Notes under the pieces: model-generated
Seen by the model: only the letters and a program-made list of their open reading frames with translations
Databases searched by the model: none
What the model was told of the DNA's origin: nothing
Program-made: the position numbers and the translations under genes
Shown: in pieces, positions 23,749 to 31,975 of the stretch
How the letters are laid out: the number at the start of each line of letters is the position of its first letter
Position numbering within the stretch: position 1 is the stretch's first letter
From: Gammaproteobacteria bacterium
GTDB taxonomy: Bacteria > Pseudomonadota > Gammaproteobacteria > Steroidobacterales > Steroidobacteraceae
DNA length: 36,406 bases
Reading direction: 5' to 3'
Assembly: GCA_028293745.1 (NCBI GenBank)
Contig: JAQGOF010000097.1
Location: 1 to 36,406 of the forward strand

Positions 23749-23822
23749 CATTAATGCCACAAACAGCGGCCGCAAAAGCGGGCGAGTCGCATCGAGGTCG
23801 ATAAATTGCATATGAAATAATT
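23749..23822. promoter_or_regulatory. Two-part regulatory module C between divergent genes
   Basis: GCATTAATGCC (23749-23759) and AAATTGCATATGAAATAATT (23803-23822), centres 59 bp apart, in the same orientation as module A. The 20-base palindrome region is identical to A, and the spacer shares GGCGAGTCGCA. The ATTAAT side faces the serine hydrolase gene (start 23698) and the other side faces the thiolase gene. This is the cleanest pair for comparison with A. Confidence 0.78.
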
Positions 23823-23867
23823 CCAGTCATCGAGCGAAGACCCAACTGCGCGCATTGACCCATCCGT

Positions 23868-23888
23868 TCAGATTGATCTAGCGTGTGA
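23868..23888 (+). promoter_or_regulatory. Conserved element TTGATCTARCGTGTGA, copy 2
   Basis: TTGATCTAGCGTGTGA differs from the copy at 2191-2211 by one base in the 16-base core. CATTGACC (23853-23860) again lies a little upstream. It stands about 54 bases before the thiolase start, so it is probably part of the plus-strand promoter; no clear -10 was found. Confidence 0.5.
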
Positions 23889-23941
23889 TGGTGCGGTTGC
23901 GCGGCGGGTTGATAACGAACGCGAATGGAGCTCAGAAAATC

Positions 23942-25180
23942 ATGACTCATGCTCTGATCATCGACGCTTGTCGAACGCCTCGCGGCATCGGTAAAGCCGG
24001 CAAAGGGGCGCTGACCGAAATCCACCCACACCGATTGGGTGCAGCCGTCCTCGAGGCGCTTGTGGAGCGGACAGGCATCAATACCGCCGACGTGGATGAC
24101 GTTATATGGGGAACAAATTCCCAGCGCGGTGTACAGAGCAATGATCTGGGCCGAATGTCTGCGCTCGACGCTGGCTTCGACGTGCACTCGAGCGGCGTGA
24201 CGCTGGACCGGTTCTGCGGCTCCGGGATTACCGCTGTCGTCATGGCCGCGGCTTCGATCATGTCCGGCATGGAGGACCTGGTCGTCGCAGGTGGAACCGA
24301 AATGATGTCCGTTACAAACCGGCGCGGACCGGATGAGGGTCCGACGTTGTTCGACAACGGAAATTTGCATCTCCGCGCCATGCATCCTCAATCGCAACAA
24401 GGGGTGTGCGCAGATGCGATCGCTACGCTGGAACGCATCCCACGCGAGGCGCTGGATGATCTTGCCCTCCAAAGTCAACAGCGTGCTGCCAACGCCATCC
24501 GGGCCGGTTACTTTGCGCGTAGTTTGATTCCTGTCCACCATGAAGATGGCCGCCTTGCGCTCGATCGGGACGAATATCCTCGCCCCCAGACGACGCGGGA
24601 GGCGCTCAGCGGCCTGAAGCCCGCATTCGAAGCGCTTGCAGATGTTCCCCTTGATGCGAGCGGCCTGACCTATCGCAAGCTGATCAACAACAGATATCCC
24701 GATCTGCAGATCAAATTCGTGCACCACGCTGGCAATTCGTCGGGCGTCGTCGACGGTTCCGCCGCCCTTCTTCTGGCGTCTCCAAGTTACGCCAAGGCGC
24801 ATGGGTTGAAACCGCGCGCACGCGTCGTGTCAATGGCGAACATGGGTGACGATCCGACCCTGATGCTGAATGCGCCGGTCCCGGCCGCGCGCAAGGTTGT
24901 GTCCAAGGCGGGGCTCACGCTCAAACAGATCGACTTGTTCGAGATCAACGAGGCGTTCGCCGTCGTCGCGGAGAAATTCATTCGAGATCTGCAGCTGGAT
25001 CGCGAAAGGGTAAACGTCAATGGCGGCGCAATGGCGCTCGGTCATCCTATCGGCGCCACCGGCGCAATCCTGATCGGATCCATGCTTGACGAGCTCGAGC
25101 GTCGCGACTTGAAGCGCGGCCTGGTGACGATGTGTGCCGGTGGCGGGATGGCCCCGGCGATCATCATCGAACGGGTATGA
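23942..25180 (+). CDS. Thiolase (acetyl-CoA acyltransferase)
   Basis: Catalytically complete thiolase of 412 residues that splits a 3-ketoacyl-CoA with CoA (or runs in reverse). Nucleophile Cys92 in DRFCGSGITAV, EINEAFA, His368 in GGAMALGHPIGATGA and Cys398 in CAGGGMA are all present. The ATG at 23942 has GGAG about 11 bases upstream; a GTG-type frame from 23885 would add residues without family similarity. It leads a plus-strand unit thiolase / PaaG-type crotonase / SDR copy 2, a compact beta-oxidation set, and diverges from the serine hydrolase unit across module C. It contrasts with the thiolase-like half of the 18015-20348 fusion, which lacks both cysteines. Confidence 0.94.
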   Translation: MTHALIIDACRTPRGIGKAGKGALTEIHPHRLGAAVLEALVERTGINTADVDDVIWGTNSQRGVQSNDLGRMSALDAGFDVHSSGVTLDRFCGSGITAVVMAAASIMSGMEDLVVAGGTEMMSVTNRRGPDEGPTLFDNGNLHLRAMHPQSQQGVCADAIATLERIPREALDDLALQSQQRAANAIRAGYFARSLIPVHHEDGRLALDRDEYPRPQTTREALSGLKPAFEALADVPLDASGLTYRKLINNRYPDLQIKFVHHAGNSSGVVDGSAALLLASPSYAKAHGLKPRARVVSMANMGDDPTLMLNAPVPAARKVVSKAGLTLKQIDLFEINEAFAVVAEKFIRDLQLDRERVNVNGGAMALGHPIGATGAILIGSMLDELERRDLKRGLVTMCAGGGMAPAIIIERV

Positions 25181-25210
25181 GCGGGTTCCTACACGCGAAG
25201 GAGCTGCTCC

Positions 25211-25990
25211 ATGCGTTATTCAAAGATCATTTGCGAAACGCGTGGGGATGTCGCAATCATCCGTCTGGATGATGAGAGAACCCTGAATGCCATTTCGCCG
25301 CAGATGGCCGAGGAGCTTCGCCATGCGCTGGTCAAGGTCTGCACCTCATCACGTGTGCTCATTCTGACGGGCACCGGGCGGGGGTTTTGTTCGGGCGCCA
25401 ATCTTGGCGATCTCGATCCCAGCGCGCCGGAGTATGACGCGGGCGCGGTACTGGACAAACATTACAACCCACTGATGCTGGCATTGAGAGCGCTGCCGAT
25501 CCCCTTCGTCGCGGCCGTCAACGGAGCCGCTGCAGGTCTCGGATGCGCGCTTGCCCTTGCTGCAGACCTGGTCGTTGCTGCGGAAAGCAGCTATTTCCTG
25601 CAGGCCTTCCGCCGGGTCGGTCTCGTGCCGGACGGCGGTTCAGCCTTCCTTCTGACTCGCGGCGCAGGCCGGGCCCGCGCCATGGAGATGATGTTGCTCG
25701 GCGAGAAGATTGCGGCGACGAAAGCCCTTGAATGGGGCTTGATCAACCGTGTCGTGCCGGCAAACGATCTTGATGACACGGCGCTCGCCCTCGCGAACGA
25801 GCTCTCTGCCGGACCCACGAAGGCGCTTTCGGCAATCCGGAAGATGTGCTGGGACGCGCTCGAAACGGGCTTCGGGCCGCAGCTCGAAAGCGAGCGCGTC
25901 CTGCAGCGCGATGCGGGGCGCACCGCTGATCATCGCGAGGGTGTGGCAGCGTTTTTGCAGAAGCGACCGGCCTCCTTCACCGGATGCTGA
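25211..25990 (+). CDS. Enoyl-CoA hydratase/isomerase family protein, PaaG-like
   Basis: Crotonase-fold enzyme of 259 residues acting on an unsaturated acyl-CoA. The oxyanion hole is formed by FCSGANLGDL and NGAAAGLGCALALAADL. The first catalytic glutamate of true hydratases is Ala113, and the second glutamate is also missing. Instead RVGLVPDGG carries Asp141, the catalytic Asp position of PaaG-type ring-opening isomerases and delta3-delta2-enoyl-CoA isomerases. I therefore expect an isomerase rather than a simple hydratase. AAGGAG lies 8 bases before the ATG. It sits 30 bases after the thiolase and 21 before SDR copy 2, so a single transcript is likely. Confidence 0.9.
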   Translation: MRYSKIICETRGDVAIIRLDDERTLNAISPQMAEELRHALVKVCTSSRVLILTGTGRGFCSGANLGDLDPSAPEYDAGAVLDKHYNPLMLALRALPIPFVAAVNGAAAGLGCALALAADLVVAAESSYFLQAFRRVGLVPDGGSAFLLTRGAGRARAMEMMLLGEKIAATKALEWGLINRVVPANDLDDTALALANELSAGPTKALSAIRKMCWDALETGFGPQLESERVLQRDAGRTADHREGVAAFLQKRPASFTGC

Positions 25991-26011
25991 GGGACACGTC
26001 AGGAGCAATCT

Positions 26012-26794
26012 ATGAGCGCGCCGCTTGCGAGTCTGTTTGACCTGACCGGCCGCGTCGGCCTCGTCTGCGGCGGTTCGCGCGGTCTCGGGCTCCAGGCGGC
26101 CGAGGCTCTTGGCGAATATGGTGCCGTGATCGCTCTCATCGCGCGCAAAGAAGCCGAGCTCAACGATGCCGTTGCTCACCTCGCGGCGCTTGGAATATCG
26201 GCATACCCTTTTATCGCGGATCTCAGCAGCTGCGATGCGGCGGACGGGATCGTGAAGCGGATCATGGCGCAATTCGGCCGCATCGACGTCCTCGTCAACA
26301 ATGCCGGTGCGACATTGGGAGCTCCGGCCGAAGAGTATCCACATGGAGGGTGGAACAAGGTTTTCAATCTCAATGTCACCAGCCTGTTCATGCTCACCAA
26401 AGCCGTTGCACGCGAGGCGTTTCTTCCGCAAGGCAAAGGGGCTGTGATCAATGTCGCCTCGATCGGTGGGCAGCTCGGTCATCATCTGTGGCGCGGCGGA
26501 ACTATCGACTACAACACTGCCAAGGGAGCCATCATCAACATGACGCGCGCATTGGGCGCCGAATGGGGACCGAAGAACATACGTGTAAATGCCCTGGCAC
26601 CGGGATTGTTCGTCTCGAGAATGACGGCATTGACGCTCATCGAACATGGCGCCCGGCTGATCGAGCAGACGCCACTCGGAAAGCTGGGTAATGAGAGCGA
26701 TCTCAAAGGGTCCGTGCTGCTGCTCGCCTCGGATGCCGGCGGGCACATCACAGGTCAAGTCCTTGTCATCGATGGCGGGACAAGCATAATCTGA
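26012..26794 (+). CDS. Short-chain dehydrogenase/reductase (SDR copy 2)
   Basis: SDR of 260 residues, about 90% identical to the SDR at 2296. Motifs: CGGSRGLG (19-26, with Cys in place of the usual Thr19), Arg45, NNAG (96-99), Ser150 and YNTAK (Tyr167, Lys171). AGGAG precedes the ATG by 7 bases. DNA similarity to copy 1 starts 5 bases before the ATG and runs about 20 bases beyond the stop, so it includes CGCAGATCT and the ATGACCG that starts the acyl-CoA dehydrogenase in copy 1. The block was therefore copied from, or shares an ancestor with, the SDR-dehydrogenase arrangement. It ends the thiolase/crotonase unit. Changes at 109-110, 149-163 and 203-210 may alter substrate range. Confidence 0.92.
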   Translation: MSAPLASLFDLTGRVGLVCGGSRGLGLQAAEALGEYGAVIALIARKEAELNDAVAHLAALGISAYPFIADLSSCDAADGIVKRIMAQFGRIDVLVNNAGATLGAPAEEYPHGGWNKVFNLNVTSLFMLTKAVAREAFLPQGKGAVINVASIGGQLGHHLWRGGTIDYNTAKGAIINMTRALGAEWGPKNIRVNALAPGLFVSRMTALTLIEHGARLIEQTPLGKLGNESDLKGSVLLLASDAGGHITGQVLVIDGGTSII

Positions 26795-26806
26795 CGCAGA
26801 TCTGCG
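26795..26806. repeat. Perfect palindrome CGCAGATCTGCG after SDR copy 2
   Basis: This 12-base perfect palindrome begins right after the SDR stop in the 33-base gap between convergent genes. It has no loop or T-run. In the duplicate at 3078-3090 the same place reads CGCAGATCTTCA, so the symmetry is not conserved; it may be chance or a weak processing/termination signal. Confidence 0.3.
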
Positions 26807-26827
26807 ATGACCGGGCTGCGGGCGATT

Positions 26828-28414
26828 CTAGAACGTGGCCTGACCCTGCTCCAGGGTGAGCATTCTTCTGAGCTCAACCTTTGACACCTTTTCCAGGGTT
26901 GAACGCGGAAAACTTGCAACGACGCGAACTTCTGCGGGACGCTTGAAAGCCGCCAGGGAAACATTGCACGCCTCCACCGCGCGTTGCTTGAGTGTGACGT
27001 CTGAAGCCCCTGCGGTGGTGGGAATTATGAAGGCGACGACTGTCTCCCCCAGAGCGACGTCCGGGCGGCCCACGACAGCAACTTCGCGGACACCAGGAAC
27101 AGCGAGGATGACGCGCTCGACCTCCGACGCCGCGACGTTCTCGCCGCCGACCTTGAGCATGTCCTTGCTGCGGTCAGCAAAGTAGAGCTCGCCGTTGACA
27201 CCAAGGCGCACACGGTCGCCGGTGATGAGCAGGCCATCGCTACGAAAAGCCGCTCGCGTCGCTTCCGGATCATCGACGTATTCCTGAAACAGCGAGAGGC
27301 CGGGAACGCCCCGAATGAACAGGTCGCCCACGGCGCCGGGCAAGACTGGCTGCCCTTGCGGATCCAGCACAAACACTTCGTAGCCGGGCGCTGCCCGTCC
27401 CATTGAATTGGGTACATTTCGAAGCCGTGTGCTGCCAACTATCCCATGTGTGACGGTCTCGGTCATGCCCCACCACCCAAGGGAGTTGACGTGAAACTTT
27501 GCGTCGGTGGCGGGGTCATTCAGCGGCATTCCCCAGTAGCGGTAGCCGTGTTCCGGTACAGGGTGCTCCTCGAGCGCGCGGATGCAAAATCGCACGAGCG
27601 AGGTCCATGTGCAGCGATGTTTCAACGATACGGGCCAGAATCGCGAGGCGGAGAATTTGGGCTGGAGGACGACAGTTCCTCCACCCCACAGCGACGCGAG
27701 CACCGAGTAGACTTGAGCGTTCGTGTGAAAGAGGGGCAGGTGAACCAGGTGCACATCGTTTGGACCCAGGTCCTCGTGTGCGGCACTCATTTCAGCGCCC
27801 CACAAAGCGTTCGCATGGGTCCAGAGTACTGCCTTCGGGCGCGCCGTGGTGCCCGAGGTGTATTGCACGGCAAACGGCGCTCTCGGATCGTGCGGGCGTC
27901 CTGGAACTTCAGCTGCGTCACCGCTGATCGCTCTGAATGGCATGACTCGCGGTGAGGGATGGAACGCAGCGGCTGGTGCACCGGCATTTGTTGCGGTGAC
28001 ACCTATCCAGCAGTTTTCGGTGGTTGACTGCTCGACAATCCCGACATGGCGGGGCTGGGTAATCGCGCCCGCCACCTTGGCATGAGTCGCAACGTAGGTC
28101 AGCTCGTCCAGGCTCAATTTGGTGTTGGATGTGACGCCGACGACGCCGGACCACGCGCAGCCCAGCCATGCAACCAAGAACTCCGGGCAATTCTCGAGGT
28201 GGATCAGCAGGCGATCGCCAGGACGCAATCCTCGCGTCTGCAGACCGGCCGCGAAGGCTCGGACTGAGTCAAAGAACTCTGAATACGTCCATATTCTTCC
28301 CACGCCCTCGAATGGCTCCCAAATCAAAAATGCCCTCTCGGCGTGGCGGACCGCCTGGGCCTGCATGAGGCTGCGCATATCCATGCCGTCGTAAGGCAGT
28401 AGTGGGGCAAGCAT
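26828..28414 (-). CDS. AMP-forming acyl-CoA ligase
   Basis: Adenylate-forming CoA ligase of 528 residues that activates a carboxylic acid to its CoA ester with ATP. The phosphate-binding loop YTSGTTARPKAV (185-196), HLPLFHTNAQ, GWWGMTETV, the hinge TGDRVRLGVNGELYFADRSKDMLKVGGENV and the C-terminal Lys507 in STLEKVSK are visible. It resembles the crotonobetaine/fatty-acid ligase group. The ATG at 28414 sits next to module D and diverges from TonB receptor 2. It converges on SDR copy 2 with 33 bases between. The first activation of a substrate taken up by receptor 2 is a reasonable guess. Confidence 0.93.
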   Translation of the reverse strand: MLAPLLPYDGMDMRSLMQAQAVRHAERAFLIWEPFEGVGRIWTYSEFFDSVRAFAAGLQTRGLRPGDRLLIHLENCPEFLVAWLGCAWSGVVGVTSNTKLSLDELTYVATHAKVAGAITQPRHVGIVEQSTTENCWIGVTATNAGAPAAAFHPSPRVMPFRAISGDAAEVPGRPHDPRAPFAVQYTSGTTARPKAVLWTHANALWGAEMSAAHEDLGPNDVHLVHLPLFHTNAQVYSVLASLWGGGTVVLQPKFSASRFWPVSLKHRCTWTSLVRFCIRALEEHPVPEHGYRYWGMPLNDPATDAKFHVNSLGWWGMTETVTHGIVGSTRLRNVPNSMGRAAPGYEVFVLDPQGQPVLPGAVGDLFIRGVPGLSLFQEYVDDPEATRAAFRSDGLLITGDRVRLGVNGELYFADRSKDMLKVGGENVAASEVERVILAVPGVREVAVVGRPDVALGETVVAFIIPTTAGASDVTLKQRAVEACNVSLAAFKRPAEVRVVASFPRSTLEKVSKVELRRMLTLEQGQATF

Positions 28415-28525
28415 CGCATTCTCCGAGCGCCGCGGCCGGTATGGGCATCACGGCCGCCGGCAGATGTTTGTCCAACCTAACGTGATTGGTCAATGACCGG
28501 CTCCCGGGCTCCTTGCAGCGCCGAC

Positions 28526-28602
28526 AATTATTTCATATGCAATTTCTGGCCGGCGGTCGGCACGCGCCCATTTGCTGGGCGACTGAGCTGTGCCATTAAT
28601 GC
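28526..28602. promoter_or_regulatory. Two-part regulatory module D between divergent genes
   Basis: AATTATTTCATATGCAATTT (28526-28545) is the exact reverse complement of the 20-base element in modules A and C, and CCATTAATGC (28593-28602) is the second box, centres 61 bp apart. The ATTAAT side faces TonB receptor 2 and the CATATG side faces the CoA ligase. A CATTGACC reads toward the ligase at 28495-28488, about 46 bp from the palindrome centre, as in module C, and CTAACGTGA lies at 28477-28485. The whole 278-base gap (28415-28692) holds no gene. Confidence 0.75.
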
Positions 28603-28692
28603 AGGGGATCGGCAGCGGCAGACAAGGGCCAGGGACCCGGATCGAGGCGAGTACATGCAGTGAGTCAACTTCGGCATGAGGGGGAAGAGACG

Positions 28693-31086
28693 GTGTCATC
28701 AAACTACAGGTCGGCGTTTCGACGGCTCGCATTGAGCCTTGGCCATCTTGCGCTCTTGGGCGTTTCTGCAGCTGCAATGGCGGATATGTCAGCTCCGTCG
28801 TCTGCGGCGGCAACCTCAGAACCGGGCTCACTCGCAGAGCTGCAGGAGGTCACCGTCACGGCTCAGCGACGGACCGAACGGCTGAAAGACGTCCCGATCT
28901 CAGTACAAACAATGTCCGCAGATCAGCTTTCAGAAAGGGCCATCTCAGACACCCGTGATCTCGCCATGGTTGCGCCGACGGTGAATTTCTCCCAGGGCTA
29001 TTCCGCTCTCGGCACCGCCTTCTCACTGCGCGGAGTGAGCTCGCTGGCGCTGCAGACCGGGATACAGCCCAGCACGGCCATGGTCGTTGATGGTGTCGCG
29101 TTAGCGCGCCAGGCCGAGTTCATCGCCAGGCTGTCCGATATCGATCGGATCGAGATTCTCAACGGCCCGCAAGGCACGCTATTCGGCAAGAACTCGACGG
29201 CCGGTGTGATCAGCATCGTCACGAAAGCGCCCACCAACAGATTCGAGGCCTCCACTCAGGTCATGGCCACCAATGACTCTGAATACGAGGTCAAAGGCAT
29301 GGTCAATGTACCCGTCACGGATGCGATTCGCGTCCGTCTCAACGCCTTTTACGATAACCAGCACCCCCTCATAAGAAACGTGGGACCCGCTCCCGACGTG
29401 CAGGGAGCCCAATCGTACGGCGCAAACGTAAAGGTCGATTTCGATCTGACGGATACGCTCGACTTCAGGTTGGCGGCCACGTATTCGCATACAAACAGCA
29501 GCGGTGGCCAGTTCGTCGCGGTCGGGCCCAACGTATTCGGTTATGCGGCTGCGGGAGCGACGGTCTGCCGTTGCGTACCGACCATCAACACAAACGAGCG
29601 CGCAATCGACCTGTATCAGACCCGTAACGTGTCGGGTACGCTCAATTGGAGCCTGTCGGATGCATTGACGTTCGTCTCCATTACGAGCTTCAGCAGGTTC
29701 ACCGAGAATGAGGGCATCGATGAGGGACTGACTCCCTTCCAGGTCATCGTAGGCCAGGCCACACCCGCGCCTGGGGCAGGCGGGGTGCTTTTCCAAGGTG
29801 TCGATCCAGGTTTCAAGAATCGCAACCCGGATGAATTTCGTTACGTGTCGGAGGAAGCACGGCTGAATTATGTTGCAGACCGCTTCAATGCCGTAGCGGG
29901 AGCCTACTATCAGGACTACCACGAGAGATACGACCTGAATCTCCCCAACATCCTGGATGGATCGCTGGTCGGGGCGGCGCCCGGGATGCCGTATTACGTC
30001 AACCGCATTCCGCATACACGGGAGACTGACAGGGCGGCATCCGTGTTTGCCGATTCGACCGTTGCGATTACGAAAATGTTCAAGGCGTTTGCGGGCGTGC
30101 GCTACACGAACGAGCGCGTGCACGTGGACTATCATCGGGATGACTATTTCGGGCCGGCCGCCCTGTTTGATCAGCTGACCGGTGTGTTTGCGGCGCCGCC
30201 AGTTGATACCGTCGACGCTACTTCCACCCACAATGAGAACAGCGTTTCGGGCCGTGCAGGCCTGCAGCTCGAGCCCAACGAGCACATGAATTTTTACGCC
30301 TCCTTCGCCCATGGTTACAAGGCGCCGGCGGCCAATCTGGGTCAGTATCTCATCGCGGGCACCGATCCGATCATCAAGCCCGAAACGGCGAACGCCGTGG
30401 AGGTGGGTGCCAAGCTCCGGCTGCTGGATAATCGCGTGGCGATAAATGCCGCGCTTTTCGAAGAGTGGATACATGGCATCCAGCTCACTGTCATCCAGCC
30501 TACCGGCGCCACATTCACCAACGTTCTCATCAACGCGGGTAGCCTCAGAACGAGAGGGGTCGAGGCGGATGCGGAGTGGGCCGTAACACCGCAGCTCAGG
30601 GTTGGTGGCGCAATTGCCTACAACCAAACGGCATACTCGGGATTCAATTTCACCTGCAACTCCACTCAGGAGGCAACCGGTACCTGCCCGAATTATCCGA
30701 TCCCCGGATTTCAGCGCCTGGATGGTCAACAGGCGATCGAAGCGCCAAAGATCAAATATTCGCTCAACGCCAATTACGCGAGCACGCTCCCTGGGACCTC
30801 AATCGGTTATTACGGACAGGTCGACTGGACATGGAACAGCCCGATTTACTACGAGCTCGGCCAGGATCCGATTTCCCGTGAACCCGCCCACGGACTGCTC
30901 AACGCAAGCGTGGGGTTCAGGGGAGGGCGGGATCACAATTGGGAGGTGCAGCTCTTTGCAAAGAATCTGACCAACAAGCTGTTCTATTCCTATATGAACA
31001 ATATCGGAATCCTCGGACGGCCCATTGGATACGTTACGCGGGATTACCAGCGATATGGTGGTGTAAGGCTGACATATCGCTTCTGA
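28693..31086 (+). CDS. TonB-dependent outer-membrane receptor 2
   Basis: Outer-membrane receptor of about 797 residues, closely similar to receptor 1. Signal peptide (FRRLALSLGHLALLGVSAAAMA), TonB-box-like LQEVTVTAQRR, plug (LKDVPISV, LRGVSSLALQ, VDGVALARQAEF, QGTLFGKNSTAGVI) and a barrel ending LTYRF. I chose the GTG at 28693 because GAGGGGGAAGA just before it is the same ribosome site that precedes receptor 1; a GTG at 28660 is also in frame. The loops differ more than the plug, for example a CRC motif near residue 295 that is absent from receptor 1, so the ligands may differ. It heads a plus-strand unit of receptor / SDR / ferredoxin / Mop2 under module D, whereas receptor 1 is under the TGATCA-type promoter. 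Confidence 0.92.
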   Translation: MSSNYRSAFRRLALSLGHLALLGVSAAAMADMSAPSSAAATSEPGSLAELQEVTVTAQRRTERLKDVPISVQTMSADQLSERAISDTRDLAMVAPTVNFSQGYSALGTAFSLRGVSSLALQTGIQPSTAMVVDGVALARQAEFIARLSDIDRIEILNGPQGTLFGKNSTAGVISIVTKAPTNRFEASTQVMATNDSEYEVKGMVNVPVTDAIRVRLNAFYDNQHPLIRNVGPAPDVQGAQSYGANVKVDFDLTDTLDFRLAATYSHTNSSGGQFVAVGPNVFGYAAAGATVCRCVPTINTNERAIDLYQTRNVSGTLNWSLSDALTFVSITSFSRFTENEGIDEGLTPFQVIVGQATPAPGAGGVLFQGVDPGFKNRNPDEFRYVSEEARLNYVADRFNAVAGAYYQDYHERYDLNLPNILDGSLVGAAPGMPYYVNRIPHTRETDRAASVFADSTVAITKMFKAFAGVRYTNERVHVDYHRDDYFGPAALFDQLTGVFAAPPVDTVDATSTHNENSVSGRAGLQLEPNEHMNFYASFAHGYKAPAANLGQYLIAGTDPIIKPETANAVEVGAKLRLLDNRVAINAALFEEWIHGIQLTVIQPTGATFTNVLINAGSLRTRGVEADAEWAVTPQLRVGGAIAYNQTAYSGFNFTCNSTQEATGTCPNYPIPGFQRLDGQQAIEAPKIKYSLNANYASTLPGTSIGYYGQVDWTWNSPIYYELGQDPISREPAHGLLNASVGFRGGRDHNWEVQLFAKNLTNKLFYSYMNNIGILGRPIGYVTRDYQRYGGVRLTYRF

Positions 31087-31129
31087 GGCCGTATCACGCC
31101 TGGTCACGTTTCGAGATGGAGAGATGCAC

Positions 31130-31954
31130 ATGAGCTCGCGCGGAAAGGATCTCGAAGGTAAGGTAGCATTGGTTGTGGGCGGCGGAACACCCGGCGGCAT
31201 CGGTGCCGTTGTGGCTCGCGCTGTGGCGGAGGCCGGAGCCAAGGTCGTGATCGCCGATCTGGCGGGGGCGAGGCTTGACGAGGTATCGCGTTCGTTGCGT
31301 GCCGCCAGGTTCGAACTCGCTGCATGCCCGGTCGACCTTACGGATGAGAATAGCGTGCAGTCCTTGATGGGGTTCGTAACGCGAACTTTTGGCTGTCTGG
31401 ATGCGGTGATCAACGTGGCTGCGGCGACGAATCTCATCCCTCTTGATCAGGGCGTGACTGATATGAGTGGCGAGCTGTGGGACAGGATGTTTGCCGTCAA
31501 TGCCCGGGGTGCGATGTTGGTGTGCAAGCACGCCATTCCCGTCATGATCGAGCACGGTGGCGGCGCGATCGTCAATGTGTCGGCGGGAAGGGCATTGCGT
31601 GGTGATGTCGAGGCTACAGCCTACAGCGCATCGAAGGCTGCGATGAACTCCCTGACCCGTACGGTTGCCACCATCTACGGTGTAAAAGGCGTCCGTTGCA
31701 ATGCGATTGCGCCGGGTCCGATAGCCACGGATCTGTTCAAAGCGGTCGTACCCTCCGCCGTGGTGGAGCTGATAAGGGACTGCACCCTGTTGGGGCGTTT
31801 GGGAGAACCGGAGGATATTGCCAATCTCGCCGTCTTCCTGGCGTCCGATCGCTCTTCCTTTATCACTGCACAGATCATTCAGTGTGATGGAGGTACGCTT
31901 GATCATCTACCGACGCGCTATGGTCTTCGGAGTCTTTCCAACAAAGCGCGGTGA
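31130..31954 (+). CDS. Short-chain dehydrogenase/reductase (SDR 4)
   Basis: SDR of 274 residues. GGGTPGGIG (17-25) is a slightly unusual cofactor loop; Asp43 suggests NAD. NVAAAT replaces the usual NNAG at 95-100. Ser151 and YSASK (Tyr165, Lys169) are intact, and PGPIATDLF follows. GGAGAG lies 6 bases before the ATG at 31130; an ATG at 31124 directly abuts that site and is unlikely. It is not a close copy of the other three SDRs. It lies between receptor 2 and the ferredoxin, 21 bases before the latter, and may handle the product or substrate of Mop2. Confidence 0.92.
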   Translation: MSSRGKDLEGKVALVVGGGTPGGIGAVVARAVAEAGAKVVIADLAGARLDEVSRSLRAARFELAACPVDLTDENSVQSLMGFVTRTFGCLDAVINVAAATNLIPLDQGVTDMSGELWDRMFAVNARGAMLVCKHAIPVMIEHGGGAIVNVSAGRALRGDVEATAYSASKAAMNSLTRTVATIYGVKGVRCNAIAPGPIATDLFKAVVPSAVVELIRDCTLLGRLGEPEDIANLAVFLASDRSSFITAQIIQCDGGTLDHLPTRYGLRSLSNKAR

Positions 31955-31975
31955 TTGCCGCAAGAGAGGTGCCCC

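Noticed and set aside
22496..24802. A 768-codon minus-strand frame starting inside the thiolase gene
   Set aside because: Only the part from 23698 downstream is hydrolase; the upstream part crosses module C and is antisense to the thiolase. A good ribosome site stands before 23698.
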